Assembly (NCBI GenBank): GCA_016844625.1
Contig: JAERMN010000213.1
Location: 1 to 6,490, forward strand
Direction of reading: 5' to 3'
Length of the DNA stretch: 6,490 nucleotides
Origin: Deltaproteobacteria bacterium
Lineage (GTDB): Bacteria > Desulfobacterota > Binatia > UBA9968
Position numbers and translations under genes: made by a program. Each line of letters opens with the position of its first letter. Position 1 is the stretch's first letter. Shown one piece after another: positions 1 through 5,254 of the stretch. The notes beneath the pieces are model-generated. The model searched no databases, was not told the DNA's origin, and saw nothing but the letters and a program-made list of their open reading frames with translations.

Positions 1-363
1 GAGAAGGTCTTTGACATGCTCCGCGCCGCCCGGTGCGCGGTCAACCACCAAGATCGCTGCGGCGGCCGACACCGCATAGACGATACCGATGAAGGCCTCT
101 TGCGGGATGCGCGCCCGCCGCGAGCGCGTGACGGAAAAAATCACTGCGCCGATCAACGTGAAAGCCAAAGACACCCAATAGGCTTCGCCACCGTGAATTT
201 CCATGCCGAAAAGAAATGCGCAGGCAGCGCCGAGCGCGGCGATTTGCGCCAGGGCAATATCCACAAAAATGACGCCCCGTCGCACGACGTGAAGTCCATG
301 GATGCCCGTGACGACAAGACTCGCGGCAAATGGCGCGGCCATGATGGCAAGAAATTCCGACAT
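1..363 (-). CDS. znuB: ABC-3 family metal ABC transporter permease, ZnuB-like (partial, 3' end outside window)
   Basis: This is the inner-membrane channel subunit of a zinc/manganese-type ABC importer. Only the first 121 codons are present, and the frame is open to the left edge; family members are usually about 260-290 residues. The translation is rich in membrane segments. It carries stretches I recognise from the ABC-3 permease family: a HVVRRGVIFVDIALAQIAALG-like segment around residues 25-45, PQEAFIGIVYAVSAAA around 88-103, and GGAEHVKDLL at the visible end. The ATG lies 11 nt after the stop of the substrate-binding gene, with a GGGAAG ribosome site between them, so the two are co-transcribed. 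The metal is not certain from this fragment; zinc is inferred from the partner protein. The opposite-strand frame over this region is an antisense shadow. Confidence 0.93.
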   Translation of the reverse strand, partial: MSEFLAIMAAPFAASLVVTGIHGLHVVRRGVIFVDIALAQIAALGAACAFLFGMEIHGGEAYWVSLAFTLIGAVIFSVTRSRRARIPQEAFIGIVYAVSAAAAILVVDRAPGGAEHVKDLL

Positions 364-374
364 GATTGACTTCC

Positions 375-1268
375 CTACTTCAGAGCGGTGACTAGTTTTC
401 CCACGATTGTGTCAAACAGATCACCGTAGCTACGGATGGTCTCCTCGCCGCCCACGGAAGTCGGCAGCACCAGCAGTTTAGCTCCGGTTTTTTCGGCAAT
501 TGATTTTGCTACGTTTGGGTTCGTGTAGTTGCTCGCGATCAGCGCCTTCACTTTGCGTTGTTGCATGGTCTGGACAAGCTCTTCCAAATGTCTTGGCGAG
601 GGTGGAATGCCAGGCTTATCCTCGACATAGCCGACGATGGAAAGGCCCAACCATTTCATCAGGTACTCCCACTCCTTGTGATACGTGACCAATTCCACGC
701 CGCGAAAGGGCGCCAATTGCTCCTCCCAGCGTTTTCGCCGCGCAGCGATATCGCTCGCGAACGCTTTTAGGTTCTGGTCAAACAGCGCGCTGTCCGCGGC
801 CGCCAGTGTTTTCAATTCTTGCGCGATCCGGCGTGCCATGATCACGCCGTTGCGCGGGTCGAGCCAGTAATGCGGATTCCCTAGCGCATGAACGTCGCCT
901 TGAGCGCGCGACACCGGTCCGGATGGTTTTTCTAGGACGGAGATTCCTTGCGAAAGATCGACAACCACGAGGGACGGATTGCGTCCCCCTTGAATCAGCA
1001 ACGGCAGCCAGCCCACTTCCAACTCCAAGCCGACGTTAAAGAGCATGCGCGCCCGGTTGACCACGCGGACAAAACTCGGCTTCGCTTCCACGAAGTGCGG
1101 ATCTTGATAGCCCTTGGCGATGCTTTCGACTGCGAACCGCTCGCCGCCGATCGCTTTGACGATCGCCGCGATGTCGGCCGTCGTGGTTACGATGGCAATC
1201 GGCTCCGCAGCCGTCGCGGCAGAACACAGCAAAAAAATACCGAATGATAATGTTGCAAACAATTTCAT
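375..1268 (-). CDS. znuA: metal ABC transporter substrate-binding protein, ZnuA-like (cluster A-I)
   Basis: This 297-residue periplasmic protein binds a divalent metal, probably zinc, and passes it to the adjacent permease. Residues 1-21 form a signal peptide, with likely cleavage near the Ala-rich site before Glu22. Candidate ligands sit in recognisable blocks: DPHFVEAKPS (His58), NPHYWLDP (His133) and YHKEWEYL (His197). A His at the third position is typical of the zinc branch, where manganese-binding relatives often have Glu. The block EDKPGIPPSPRHL (216-228) also fits the family. Two oddities are visible. There is no His/Asp-rich loop of the kind found in many ZnuA proteins. The usual C-terminal Asp ligand region reads LPTSVGGEE (268-276), so the fourth ligand is unclear. 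The start is well supported by AGGAGG just upstream, which overlaps the stop of the barrel gene 8 nt away. Manganese or iron cannot be excluded. Confidence 0.93.
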   Translation of the reverse strand: MKLFATLSFGIFLLCSAATAAEPIAIVTTTADIAAIVKAIGGERFAVESIAKGYQDPHFVEAKPSFVRVVNRARMLFNVGLELEVGWLPLLIQGGRNPSLVVVDLSQGISVLEKPSGPVSRAQGDVHALGNPHYWLDPRNGVIMARRIAQELKTLAAADSALFDQNLKAFASDIAARRKRWEEQLAPFRGVELVTYHKEWEYLMKWLGLSIVGYVEDKPGIPPSPRHLEELVQTMQQRKVKALIASNYTNPNVAKSIAEKTGAKLLVLPTSVGGEETIRSYGDLFDTIVGKLVTALK

Positions 1269-1276
1269 GCCGCCTC

Positions 1277-2560
1277 CTAGTACTGATGCGCCGGATGGGC
1301 GCCGATGGTGAAATTCATCTGCAGTAAAATTTCATTCACCGACTTGCCGCGTGTTTGCGTCGTGTAACTATGCTGCAAGCGCAGCGCGGAAAACTCGCTG
1401 GGAACCAGAGCTAACAACGTCGTCCAACGATTTTTCCGGCCGTCGTCCAGTTTGGGAACCCCGAGCAGATCGTATCGGCCTTGAATCCACCAATTGCGCG
1501 CGAACTGGTACTGCAACGACGAATATAAACCGCCGCCGCGCGACGATGGATCACGCTCGCGCTCGCGGCTAAAATAAATATATTCGTTCCGCCAGATCAG
1601 CCCCTTTTCCGTCGCCTGCCGCAACGGCCGCCATTTCATCGTTAGATCGAGTCCAATCGCCTGCGATAGACGGTGGCCAGCGTCAGAGTTTCGCCCCGCG
1701 ATGTAGGAGTTGCCGAACTCAAGCGTCGTCGAGTCGCTCACGTCAAAGAAGTTTTTCCAATGGCCAAGATAGGCGCCGCGCCGTTTAGATTCTTCACCGG
1801 CGCGAAATAAGCTTTCATTCTCGCCGGCGAGCCCTTGAAACGTCAGCTCGGAAAACCACGACGTGGGAAGCAAGTAAGAGAGTCCTAGACCCGGCTCTTT
1901 GAGTCCTTCATCGCCAAAAACCGCTTGGTTGATCAGCGGCCGGTCGATGAAGGGAAACTGGTGCGCGTGCAGTAGATTGTGCTTGCCGAAGCCGGCGAAA
2001 AATTTACCGAGCTTTAAGCTCGTGTCGCGCGGCAAAAGATTGTACGGCAGTTGCTCCGAGGTGACGTAGCCTTCTTCCAGCTCGACGTTGCCCGCGCGAT
2101 CGACGGCGAGAATCATATTCGCCTTCCAGTAAGGGTCCACGTCCGCAGTAAACTGAAACTCCGCTTCCTGGAAATTGAAGCCGTTGTGAAAGTCCGGATT
2201 GGACAGCCGCCTTGTGGTCTCCGGATTAGTCGAATATCCGCCGCCGAACAGAGCGTTAACGCTGATGGCGGGATTGAAAGTGTTGAGAATGCCTTTCCCG
2301 GTTGACACGGGACCTGCTGTCGCAGCGGTTTGCGGTTCTGGCGGCGGCGTATTGGAAGTCGCTGTATTGGCCATGCGCTCTTTTTCTAATTGCTCGATGC
2401 GGTCAACCATTTTTTGCATGGCGGCCTGCATCTCGCTCACCTGACGCTTGAGTGCATCGATGACCGCGTCCTGAGCGCCGCTTGGTGCCGCAGTGATCAT
2501 GATGCACAAACTTGACAAAACGACTAATGAGAAATGAAACCTCGCGGTAGTTGTATACAT
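1277..2560 (-). CDS. outer-membrane beta-barrel protein with N-terminal coiled coil, linked to metal uptake
   Basis: From the ATG at 2560 this is a 427-residue exported protein. Residues 1-29 are a signal peptide (likely cleavage SGA|QD). Residues 31 to about 62 form a charged heptad helix (LKRQVSEMQAAMQKMVDRIEQLEKE), followed by a Pro/Thr-rich linker and then about 340 residues of alternating aromatic/polar strands typical of a porin-like barrel. The C-terminus ends in an aromatic residue (Tyr), as barrel proteins often do, and is preceded by two His (AHPAHQY). I see no TonB box or plug domain. The coiled coil plus barrel layout resembles trimeric or phosphate-type porins, but I cannot name the family with certainty. 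An ATG at 2584 would add eight residues (MFSWEASP). I prefer 2560 because GGGAGG lies 8 nt upstream and the signal peptide then starts properly. Its place just ahead of znuA suggests it admits metal or a metal complex across the outer membrane (inference). Confidence 0.85.
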   Translation of the reverse strand: MYTTTARFHFSLVVLSSLCIMITAAPSGAQDAVIDALKRQVSEMQAAMQKMVDRIEQLEKERMANTATSNTPPPEPQTAATAGPVSTGKGILNTFNPAISVNALFGGGYSTNPETTRRLSNPDFHNGFNFQEAEFQFTADVDPYWKANMILAVDRAGNVELEEGYVTSEQLPYNLLPRDTSLKLGKFFAGFGKHNLLHAHQFPFIDRPLINQAVFGDEGLKEPGLGLSYLLPTSWFSELTFQGLAGENESLFRAGEESKRRGAYLGHWKNFFDVSDSTTLEFGNSYIAGRNSDAGHRLSQAIGLDLTMKWRPLRQATEKGLIWRNEYIYFSRERERDPSSRGGGLYSSLQYQFARNWWIQGRYDLLGVPKLDDGRKNRWTTLLALVPSEFSALRLQHSYTTQTRGKSVNEILLQMNFTIGAHPAHQY

Positions 2561-2564
2561 AGGA

Positions 2565-2657
2565 CTAGCCTCCCAAGAAAACATGCGCCCCTCACGACCG
2601 AGGGAAAGGACGGCAACGAAAATGCGTTTCGAATCTGAGGAAACCAGCGGAGGCTAG
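2565..2657 (-). repeat. 9-bp inverted repeat linking the stop of the small gene to the ribosome site of the barrel gene
   Basis: CTAGCCTCC at 2565-2573 and GGAGGCTAG at 2649-2657 on the plus strand are perfect reverse complements 75 nt apart. In the minus-strand mRNA the first arm contains the TAG stop of the small upstream gene and the second contains the GGAGG of the barrel gene's ribosome site. A long-range stem could therefore reduce barrel translation until ribosomes reach the upstream stop. The pairing is seen directly; the regulatory role is inference, and 9 bp could arise by chance. Confidence 0.35.
2569..2574 (-). promoter_or_regulatory. ribosome binding site choosing the barrel-gene start at 2560
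   Basis: On the minus strand this reads GGGAGG, followed by 8 nt and ATG at 2560. It favours that start over the in-frame ATG at 2584. Most of the site lies inside an arm (2565-2573) that is perfectly complementary to 2649-2657, so it could be masked in the mRNA. Confidence 0.6.
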
Positions 2658-2950
2658 AATACCGGGGGAGCGCGACTAAATTGATTGCGCACGGAACGCG
2701 AGACAAACGATTCTTGGTGAATCGAAAAAATGGCTACTTGGCAGACTACCGGAACACTGACCGTCAACGGAGCAACTTGTCCGGTCTGGGTGCGGCTGCC
2801 GTGGATGCAGCTGCACTCTTTTTTAATCTGCGCGTTGCTCGCGGTTGCAACGTGAAAATGGAGCGGCAGGAAAAAGACCGTCAGGAAAAGGATCGCGCCT
2901 ACCCAGCGCTGCGCATGTCGAACCCTGGCGGGGAGTTCGTCGGTCTTCAT
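2654..2950 (-). CDS. small exported/membrane-anchored CxCxH protein heading the metal-uptake operon
   Basis: Using the ATG at 2950 this is a 98-residue protein. A basic N-terminus (residues 9-15) leads into a hydrophobic stretch (about 16-30), which acts as a signal sequence or membrane anchor. Next come HFH (31-33) and a Cys-Ser-Cys-Ile-His cluster (Cys46, Cys48, His50) within ECSCIHGSRTQ, which looks like a candidate metal or redox site. The tail is hydrophobic and ends in RAPPVF. I have an impression that similar short proteins with a CSCxHGxRTQ core occur beside metal genes in other bacteria, but I cannot name a family. The frame also continues upstream to a TTG at 2986. That TTG is the first codon-sized piece of a TTGACA -35 box and has no ribosome site, so I reject it as the start. 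The predicted transcript begins at or next to the ATG, implying leaderless translation. It lies 93 nt ahead of the barrel gene. A metallochaperone or sensor role is speculation. Confidence 0.68.
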   Translation of the reverse strand: MKTDELPARVRHAQRWVGAILFLTVFFLPLHFHVATASNAQIKKECSCIHGSRTQTGQVAPLTVSVPVVCQVAIFSIHQESFVSRSVRNQFSRAPPVF

Positions 2951-2957
2951 GGCCGTT

Positions 2958-2986
2958 GTGATAACCCAGCCAATTATCCTTGTCAA
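2958..2986 (-). promoter_or_regulatory. sigma-70-type promoter of the metal-uptake operon
   Basis: On the minus strand a perfect TTGACA (2986-2981) is followed by a 17-nt spacer and TATCAC (2963-2958), a 4/6 match to TATAAT. Transcription would start about seven bases later, at or beside the ATG at 2950. This supports both the operon start and a leaderless first gene. Confidence 0.6.
2960..2978 (-). promoter_or_regulatory. Fur-family (Fur/Zur-like) operator candidate inside the promoter
   Basis: The 19-bp site reads GATAATTGGCTGGGTTATC on the minus strand. The outer GATAAT and TTATC match both ends of the classical 19-bp Fur box (11 of 19 positions), with perfect 5-bp inverted arms. The central eight bases do not match. 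It fills the spacer between the -35 and -10 elements and overlaps the -10, the usual place for a Fur-family repressor. Given the genes it controls, Zur or Mur is as likely as Fur. Confidence 0.5.
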
Positions 2987-3007
2987 TGAACGAAACCACT
3001 TCGCGGT

Positions 3008-3104
3008 CGGGGATTTAACCCCGCCGCTGATTTAAATATCGCAAAGGGGATGCTCGCCCCCTTTGGAAACCCCATAATACCGCGGCCTCAAGAGGCGGGG
3101 TTAA
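3008..3104. repeat. GC-rich nested hairpin cluster with 11-bp terminal inverted repeats
   Basis: TTAACCCCGCC (3015-3025) and GGCGGGGTTAA (3094-3104) are perfect 11-bp inverted repeats enclosing 68 nt. Inside is AAAGGGG (3043-3049), an 8-nt loop and CCCCTTT (3058-3064). A competing local hairpin, CGGGG-ATTTAA-CCCCG (3008-3023), shares the left arm, and GCCTC/GAGGC (3085-3096) shares the right arm. No T-run follows on either strand, so it is not a standard intrinsic terminator. It may be a REP- or MITE-like element or a structured RNA. Confidence 0.5.
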
Positions 3105-3217
3105 CCTAGAATATATCCATCAATGGCGTCTGCCCAAGGTTGAAGCTTCGCCACAATCATCGAGCCGGGAAACGAGCCCAAGCAAACTTGGCCAATTCGG
3201 TATTATTAGGGCGCGTA

Positions 3218-3241
3218 GAGGTGAAATCCTTCGATCACCTC
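3218..3241. repeat. 7-bp inverted repeat upstream of the ECF promoter, possible operator
   Basis: GAGGTGA (3218-3224) and TCACCTC (3235-3241) are perfect inverted arms around a 10-nt centre. The site ends 27 nt before the candidate -35 element, where an activator or repressor of the plus-strand operon could bind. No known operator is recognised. Confidence 0.35.
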
Positions 3242-3268
3242 CGAGCCAATGGTCAATTGTTCAACCCC

Positions 3269-3298
3269 GGTAAACCTCCTCCGGCCTGCCGCGTCTAA
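3269..3298 (+). promoter_or_regulatory. candidate ECF (sigma-E-like) promoter of the plus-strand operon
   Basis: AACCT (3273-3277), a 16-nt spacer and TCTAA (3294-3298, within CGTCTAA) closely follow the RpoE-type layout AACTT-N16-TCTGA. The GG of the consensus is not in exact register (GGTAAACCT). The start would lie near 3304, giving a leader of about 40 nt before the ATG at 3344. The sigma factor encoded by the second gene has an RpoE-like region 2, so autoregulation is plausible. Confidence 0.45.
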
Positions 3299-3343
3299 CC
3301 TGTTTAGAACACGAAAAATCCCCAAAAAAGGGAGAATTTAGGT

Positions 3344-3784
3344 ATGATAATCAACAGATCGTTTGTCGGCGCTAGTTTTTTGGCCGCGTCTCTCTTTATT
3401 GTCGTTTCGCCAGTCTTGGCCGCCGAGGGCAAGATTACACCGGCGGAAAAGGCGGAATTGCACCATGACCGTCAAGAGATTCGCCGGGACAAGCGGGAAA
3501 TCAGGCAGGATCGCAAAGAAATTCACGGCGATCGCAAGGAGCTCCAGGCGGATCGAAAGGAATGGGTCCGGGACAAGCAGGAACTGCGTCGCGACCTGAA
3601 GAGCGGCGCCAGCAAAGCTGAAATCGCTCAGGACCGAAAAGAGCTGCGCGACGACCGCAAGGAGATCGTCGGCGACAAGGTCGAGTTAGCCAAGGACGTA
3701 AAGGAGCTCAAGAGCGACAAACGAGAGTTGCGGCAGGATCGCAAAGAGTACCGCCGCGATGCCAAGAATGCGCTTAAGAACTAA
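3344..3784 (+). CDS. secreted highly charged heptad-repeat (DRKE-type) helical protein
   Basis: This 146-residue protein has a signal peptide (residues 1 to about 26, PVLA|AE). From Asp42 onward it is a run of 7-residue units of the form D-[RK]-x-E-[LIWY]-x-x. There are six clear units (42-83), a 13-residue irregular segment, DLKSGASKAEIAQ (84-96), then six more units (97-138) and a short tail. Almost every unit has one hydrophobic residue amid Arg, Lys, Asp and Glu, which suggests a long single or weakly self-associating helix in the periplasm. Proteins of this style occur in many proteobacteria and relatives without known function. The start has GGGAG 9 nt upstream. It lies 13 nt before the sigma gene and downstream of the ECF promoter, so it is probably the first gene of that regulon and may respond to envelope stress (inference). 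Confidence 0.88.
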   Translation: MIINRSFVGASFLAASLFIVVSPVLAAEGKITPAEKAELHHDRQEIRRDKREIRQDRKEIHGDRKELQADRKEWVRDKQELRRDLKSGASKAEIAQDRKELRDDRKEIVGDKVELAKDVKELKSDKRELRQDRKEYRRDAKNALKN

Positions 3785-3797
3785 GTAGGAGCCCAAG

Positions 3798-4463
3798 ATG
3801 GCATGCCTTCAGGCGGCGGCAGGAGTTGAAACCTTCCCTCGCCCCTTCCTTAGTCCTTCAAGCGTGAGCGAAACAACCAAAGGCAGGGAGAACCGATTGT
3901 CGAACTCGGGGGATGAGGAGTTAGTCGCGTTAGCCCAAACCGGCGATCGCCGGGCGTTCGAAGAGCTCGTCGAGCGCCATCAGCGGAAGGCTTACCATAT
4001 CGCCTTCGGCTTTGCCCGCGACCGGGAGGAAGCCAAGGATTTGTCCCAAGAGGCATTCTTGAAAGCCTTTAGCTATCTGAAAAAGTTCGACGGCCGGTCG
4101 AGTTTCTACACTTGGTTTTATCGCATCGTCGTCAACGTTTGCCTGGACTTCAAGCGCCGCAGTAAAAGAACCGCGGCGGATGAGTTCGACGAAAATTTAG
4201 AGAATCAATTGGAACCATCCCATGAACCGGCCAGGCCGCTGTCCCCCGATCAGCATGTGCTGGCGGGACAAATATCGCGCAAGATCGACGCCGCGTTACA
4301 AACCTTGCCGGCAAAACAAAAAACCGCGTTCATGCTAAAAAACCAGCAAGGACTCTCGATCAAAGAGATTGCCGAATTGATGGAAACCGCCGAGGGCACG
4401 GTCAAAGTTCACTTGCACCGCGCCGTCACCGCGCTGAGACATAGTCTGGCGGAGTTCGCCTAG
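3798..4463 (+). CDS. ECF-family RNA polymerase sigma factor, RpoE-like
   Basis: This alternative sigma factor directs RNA polymerase to stress promoters. Numbered from the ATG (221 residues), region 2 covers about 53-120 and includes DLSQEAFLKAF (81-91) and FYTWFYRIVVN (103-113), close to the FYTWLYRI block of RpoE. An acidic, proline-containing linker (about 126-150) follows. Region 4 (about 161-216) carries the helix-turn-helix GLSIKEIAELMETAEGTVKV. Start choice is open. The ATG has AGGAG six bases upstream and sits 13 nt after the previous gene. An in-frame TTG at 3897 has GGGAG six bases upstream and gives a 188-residue protein of usual family length that begins at the first recognisable residues (SGDEELVALAQ). 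The 33 extra residues look unlike any sigma region, so TTG may well be the true start. The anti-sigma gene follows after 8 nt. Confidence 0.95.
   Translation: MACLQAAAGVETFPRPFLSPSSVSETTKGRENRLSNSGDEELVALAQTGDRRAFEELVERHQRKAYHIAFGFARDREEAKDLSQEAFLKAFSYLKKFDGRSSFYTWFYRIVVNVCLDFKRRSKRTAADEFDENLENQLEPSHEPARPLSPDQHVLAGQISRKIDAALQTLPAKQKTAFMLKNQQGLSIKEIAELMETAEGTVKVHLHRAVTALRHSLAEFA
3886..3899 (+). promoter_or_regulatory. alternative ribosome site and TTG start within the sigma gene
   Basis: GGGAG (3886-3890), six bases, then TTG (3897-3899), in frame with the sigma factor. Translation from here removes a 33-residue leader and leaves a product beginning just before the conserved EELVALAQ block, as ECF factors normally do. 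Confidence 0.5.
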
Positions 4464-4471
4464 GAGGATTT

Positions 4472-4990
4472 ATGGCGCAAGAACACACCTCTCTGACAAC
4501 CGCATGCGAAATCTACGAAGAGAACTTGGTTCTGCTTCACTATGGTGACTTAGCTGACGTCGAGCGCGACCGGCTTTCGACGCATATATCCGACTGCGCC
4601 GGCTGCGCCGGTTACTTGACGGAGCTCGCAACCCTGCTGCCGCTTACAGCTAAGTCCGACGAGCCGCCGCAAGCCTTCTGGATGGATTACAACCGCGAGC
4701 TGCGCCACAAGATCGACGCCGCGATCGAGAAGAAATCGTGGCGGCGGAATGTCGCGGCAATCTTTAGGCCGCGCTACCTACCGGCGTTTGCCACCGCAGT
4801 TGTTGTGGTCCTAGCCCTGACCTTCACCTTCGGCAAAGGCATTTGGTCCGGTAAAAATCAGATTCAGGACAACGAGATTGCGGAGCTTCTGCCGGTGGCG
4901 GAAAATTTAGAGTTCTTCAGGGCCATGGATATTCTCGATGATCTGGATTTGCTTGAGGTCATCGGCAACCAAGGTAACCGCGCCGCCTAA
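4472..4990 (+). CDS. membrane-anchored zinc-finger anti-sigma factor
   Basis: This 172-residue protein probably holds the adjacent ECF sigma factor inactive at the inner membrane. The N-terminal cytoplasmic part (1-50) has a ZAS/zf-HC2 pattern: HISDCAGC gives His38, Cys42 and Cys45 (H-x3-C-x2-C), with Cys12 and His23 as possible further ligands. One membrane segment spans about 102-121 after a basic stretch (KKSWRRN, RPR). The periplasmic tail (122-172) ends in an acidic amphipathic helix, LEFFRAMDILDDLDLLEVI (146-164). That helix is the likely sensor or partner surface, and it resembles a segment in the next gene product. The gene starts 8 nt after the sigma stop, with AGGAGG overlapping that stop, a sign of coupled translation. 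Gene order and zinc motif make the role likely; the signal sensed is unknown. Confidence 0.9.
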   Translation: MAQEHTSLTTACEIYEENLVLLHYGDLADVERDRLSTHISDCAGCAGYLTELATLLPLTAKSDEPPQAFWMDYNRELRHKIDAAIEKKSWRRNVAAIFRPRYLPAFATAVVVVLALTFTFGKGIWSGKNQIQDNEIAELLPVAENLEFFRAMDILDDLDLLEVIGNQGNRAA

Positions 4991-5002
4991 GGAAGCGCAC
5001 GC

Positions 5003-5254
5003 ATGAAGTACCGCAACGGGTTGACCCTGGCGCTGCTGCTCGCAGCCGCGCCATCGGCTGCGGCAGCGAGCAAAGATCAAGAACTCCCCGACAGAGAAAT
5101 GTTGCGCATGATCGAGTTCCTCAAAGAAATGGAAATGATCAAGCAGATAGAGCTGATGCAGGATCTGCATCATGTCGACGCCGTGGGCGACCAAGTGAAA
5201 AACGCCAGGCAGCCGAAGCCCGCGCCGGCGCAGAAAAAGGAGACACTGAAGTGA
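5003..5254 (+). CDS. small secreted helical protein of the sigma-factor operon
   Basis: This 83-residue protein has a typical signal peptide (residues 1 to about 22, ending in an Ala-rich ...SAAAAS). The mature part is mainly one helix, LPDREMLRMIEFLKEMEMIKQIELMQDLHHV (about 28-58), followed by a Lys/Pro/Ala-rich tail. The helix is rich in Met, Ile, Leu and Glu. Its pattern matches the periplasmic tail of the anti-sigma factor (IEFLKEMEMIKQIELM versus LEFFRAMDILDDLDLL), so the two may bind each other or a common partner. It starts 12 nt after the anti-sigma stop with AAGGAAG upstream, and its TGA overlaps the next start. I do not recognise a named family. A regulator or sensor working with the anti-sigma factor is inference. 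Confidence 0.82.
   Translation: MKYRNGLTLALLLAAAPSAAAASKDQELPDREMLRMIEFLKEMEMIKQIELMQDLHHVDAVGDQVKNARQPKPAPAQKKETLK

Larger units (their letters stand above)
2951..3343. other. divergent intergenic region between the metal-uptake and sigma-factor operons
   Basis: About 390 bases without a convincing gene. From left to right it holds the metal-operon promoter and operator, a GC-rich hairpin cluster (3008-3104), a small hairpin CCAAG-CAAA-CTTGG (3178-3191), an inverted repeat GAGGTGA-N10-TCACCTC (3218-3241), a candidate ECF promoter (3269-3298) and the ribosome site of the heptad-repeat gene. I see no tRNA, known riboswitch or terminator with a T-run. Confidence 0.8.

Noticed and set aside
16..369. 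Open plus-strand frame of 117 codons opposite the permease gene
   Set aside because: It is antisense to a clear ABC-3 permease, lacks a ribosome site and has a composition unlike a real protein.
2951..2986. TTG at 2986 as start of the small CxCxH protein
   Set aside because: The TTG is part of a perfect TTGACA -35 element and has no ribosome site; the added 12 residues are encoded by the promoter and operator.
2681..2989. Open plus-strand frame of 102 codons opposite the small CxCxH gene
   Set aside because: The minus strand has the promoter, hydrophobic segment and Cys/His motif; the plus frame shows no domain or ribosome site.
3043..3064. AAAGGGG/CCCCTTT hairpin as an intrinsic terminator
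   Set aside because: The TTT after the stem is part of the stem, with no following T-run, and neither divergent operon ends here.
3008..3104. CRISPR array or tRNA in the hairpin cluster
   Set aside because: There are no regularly spaced direct repeats, and the stems do not form a cloverleaf.
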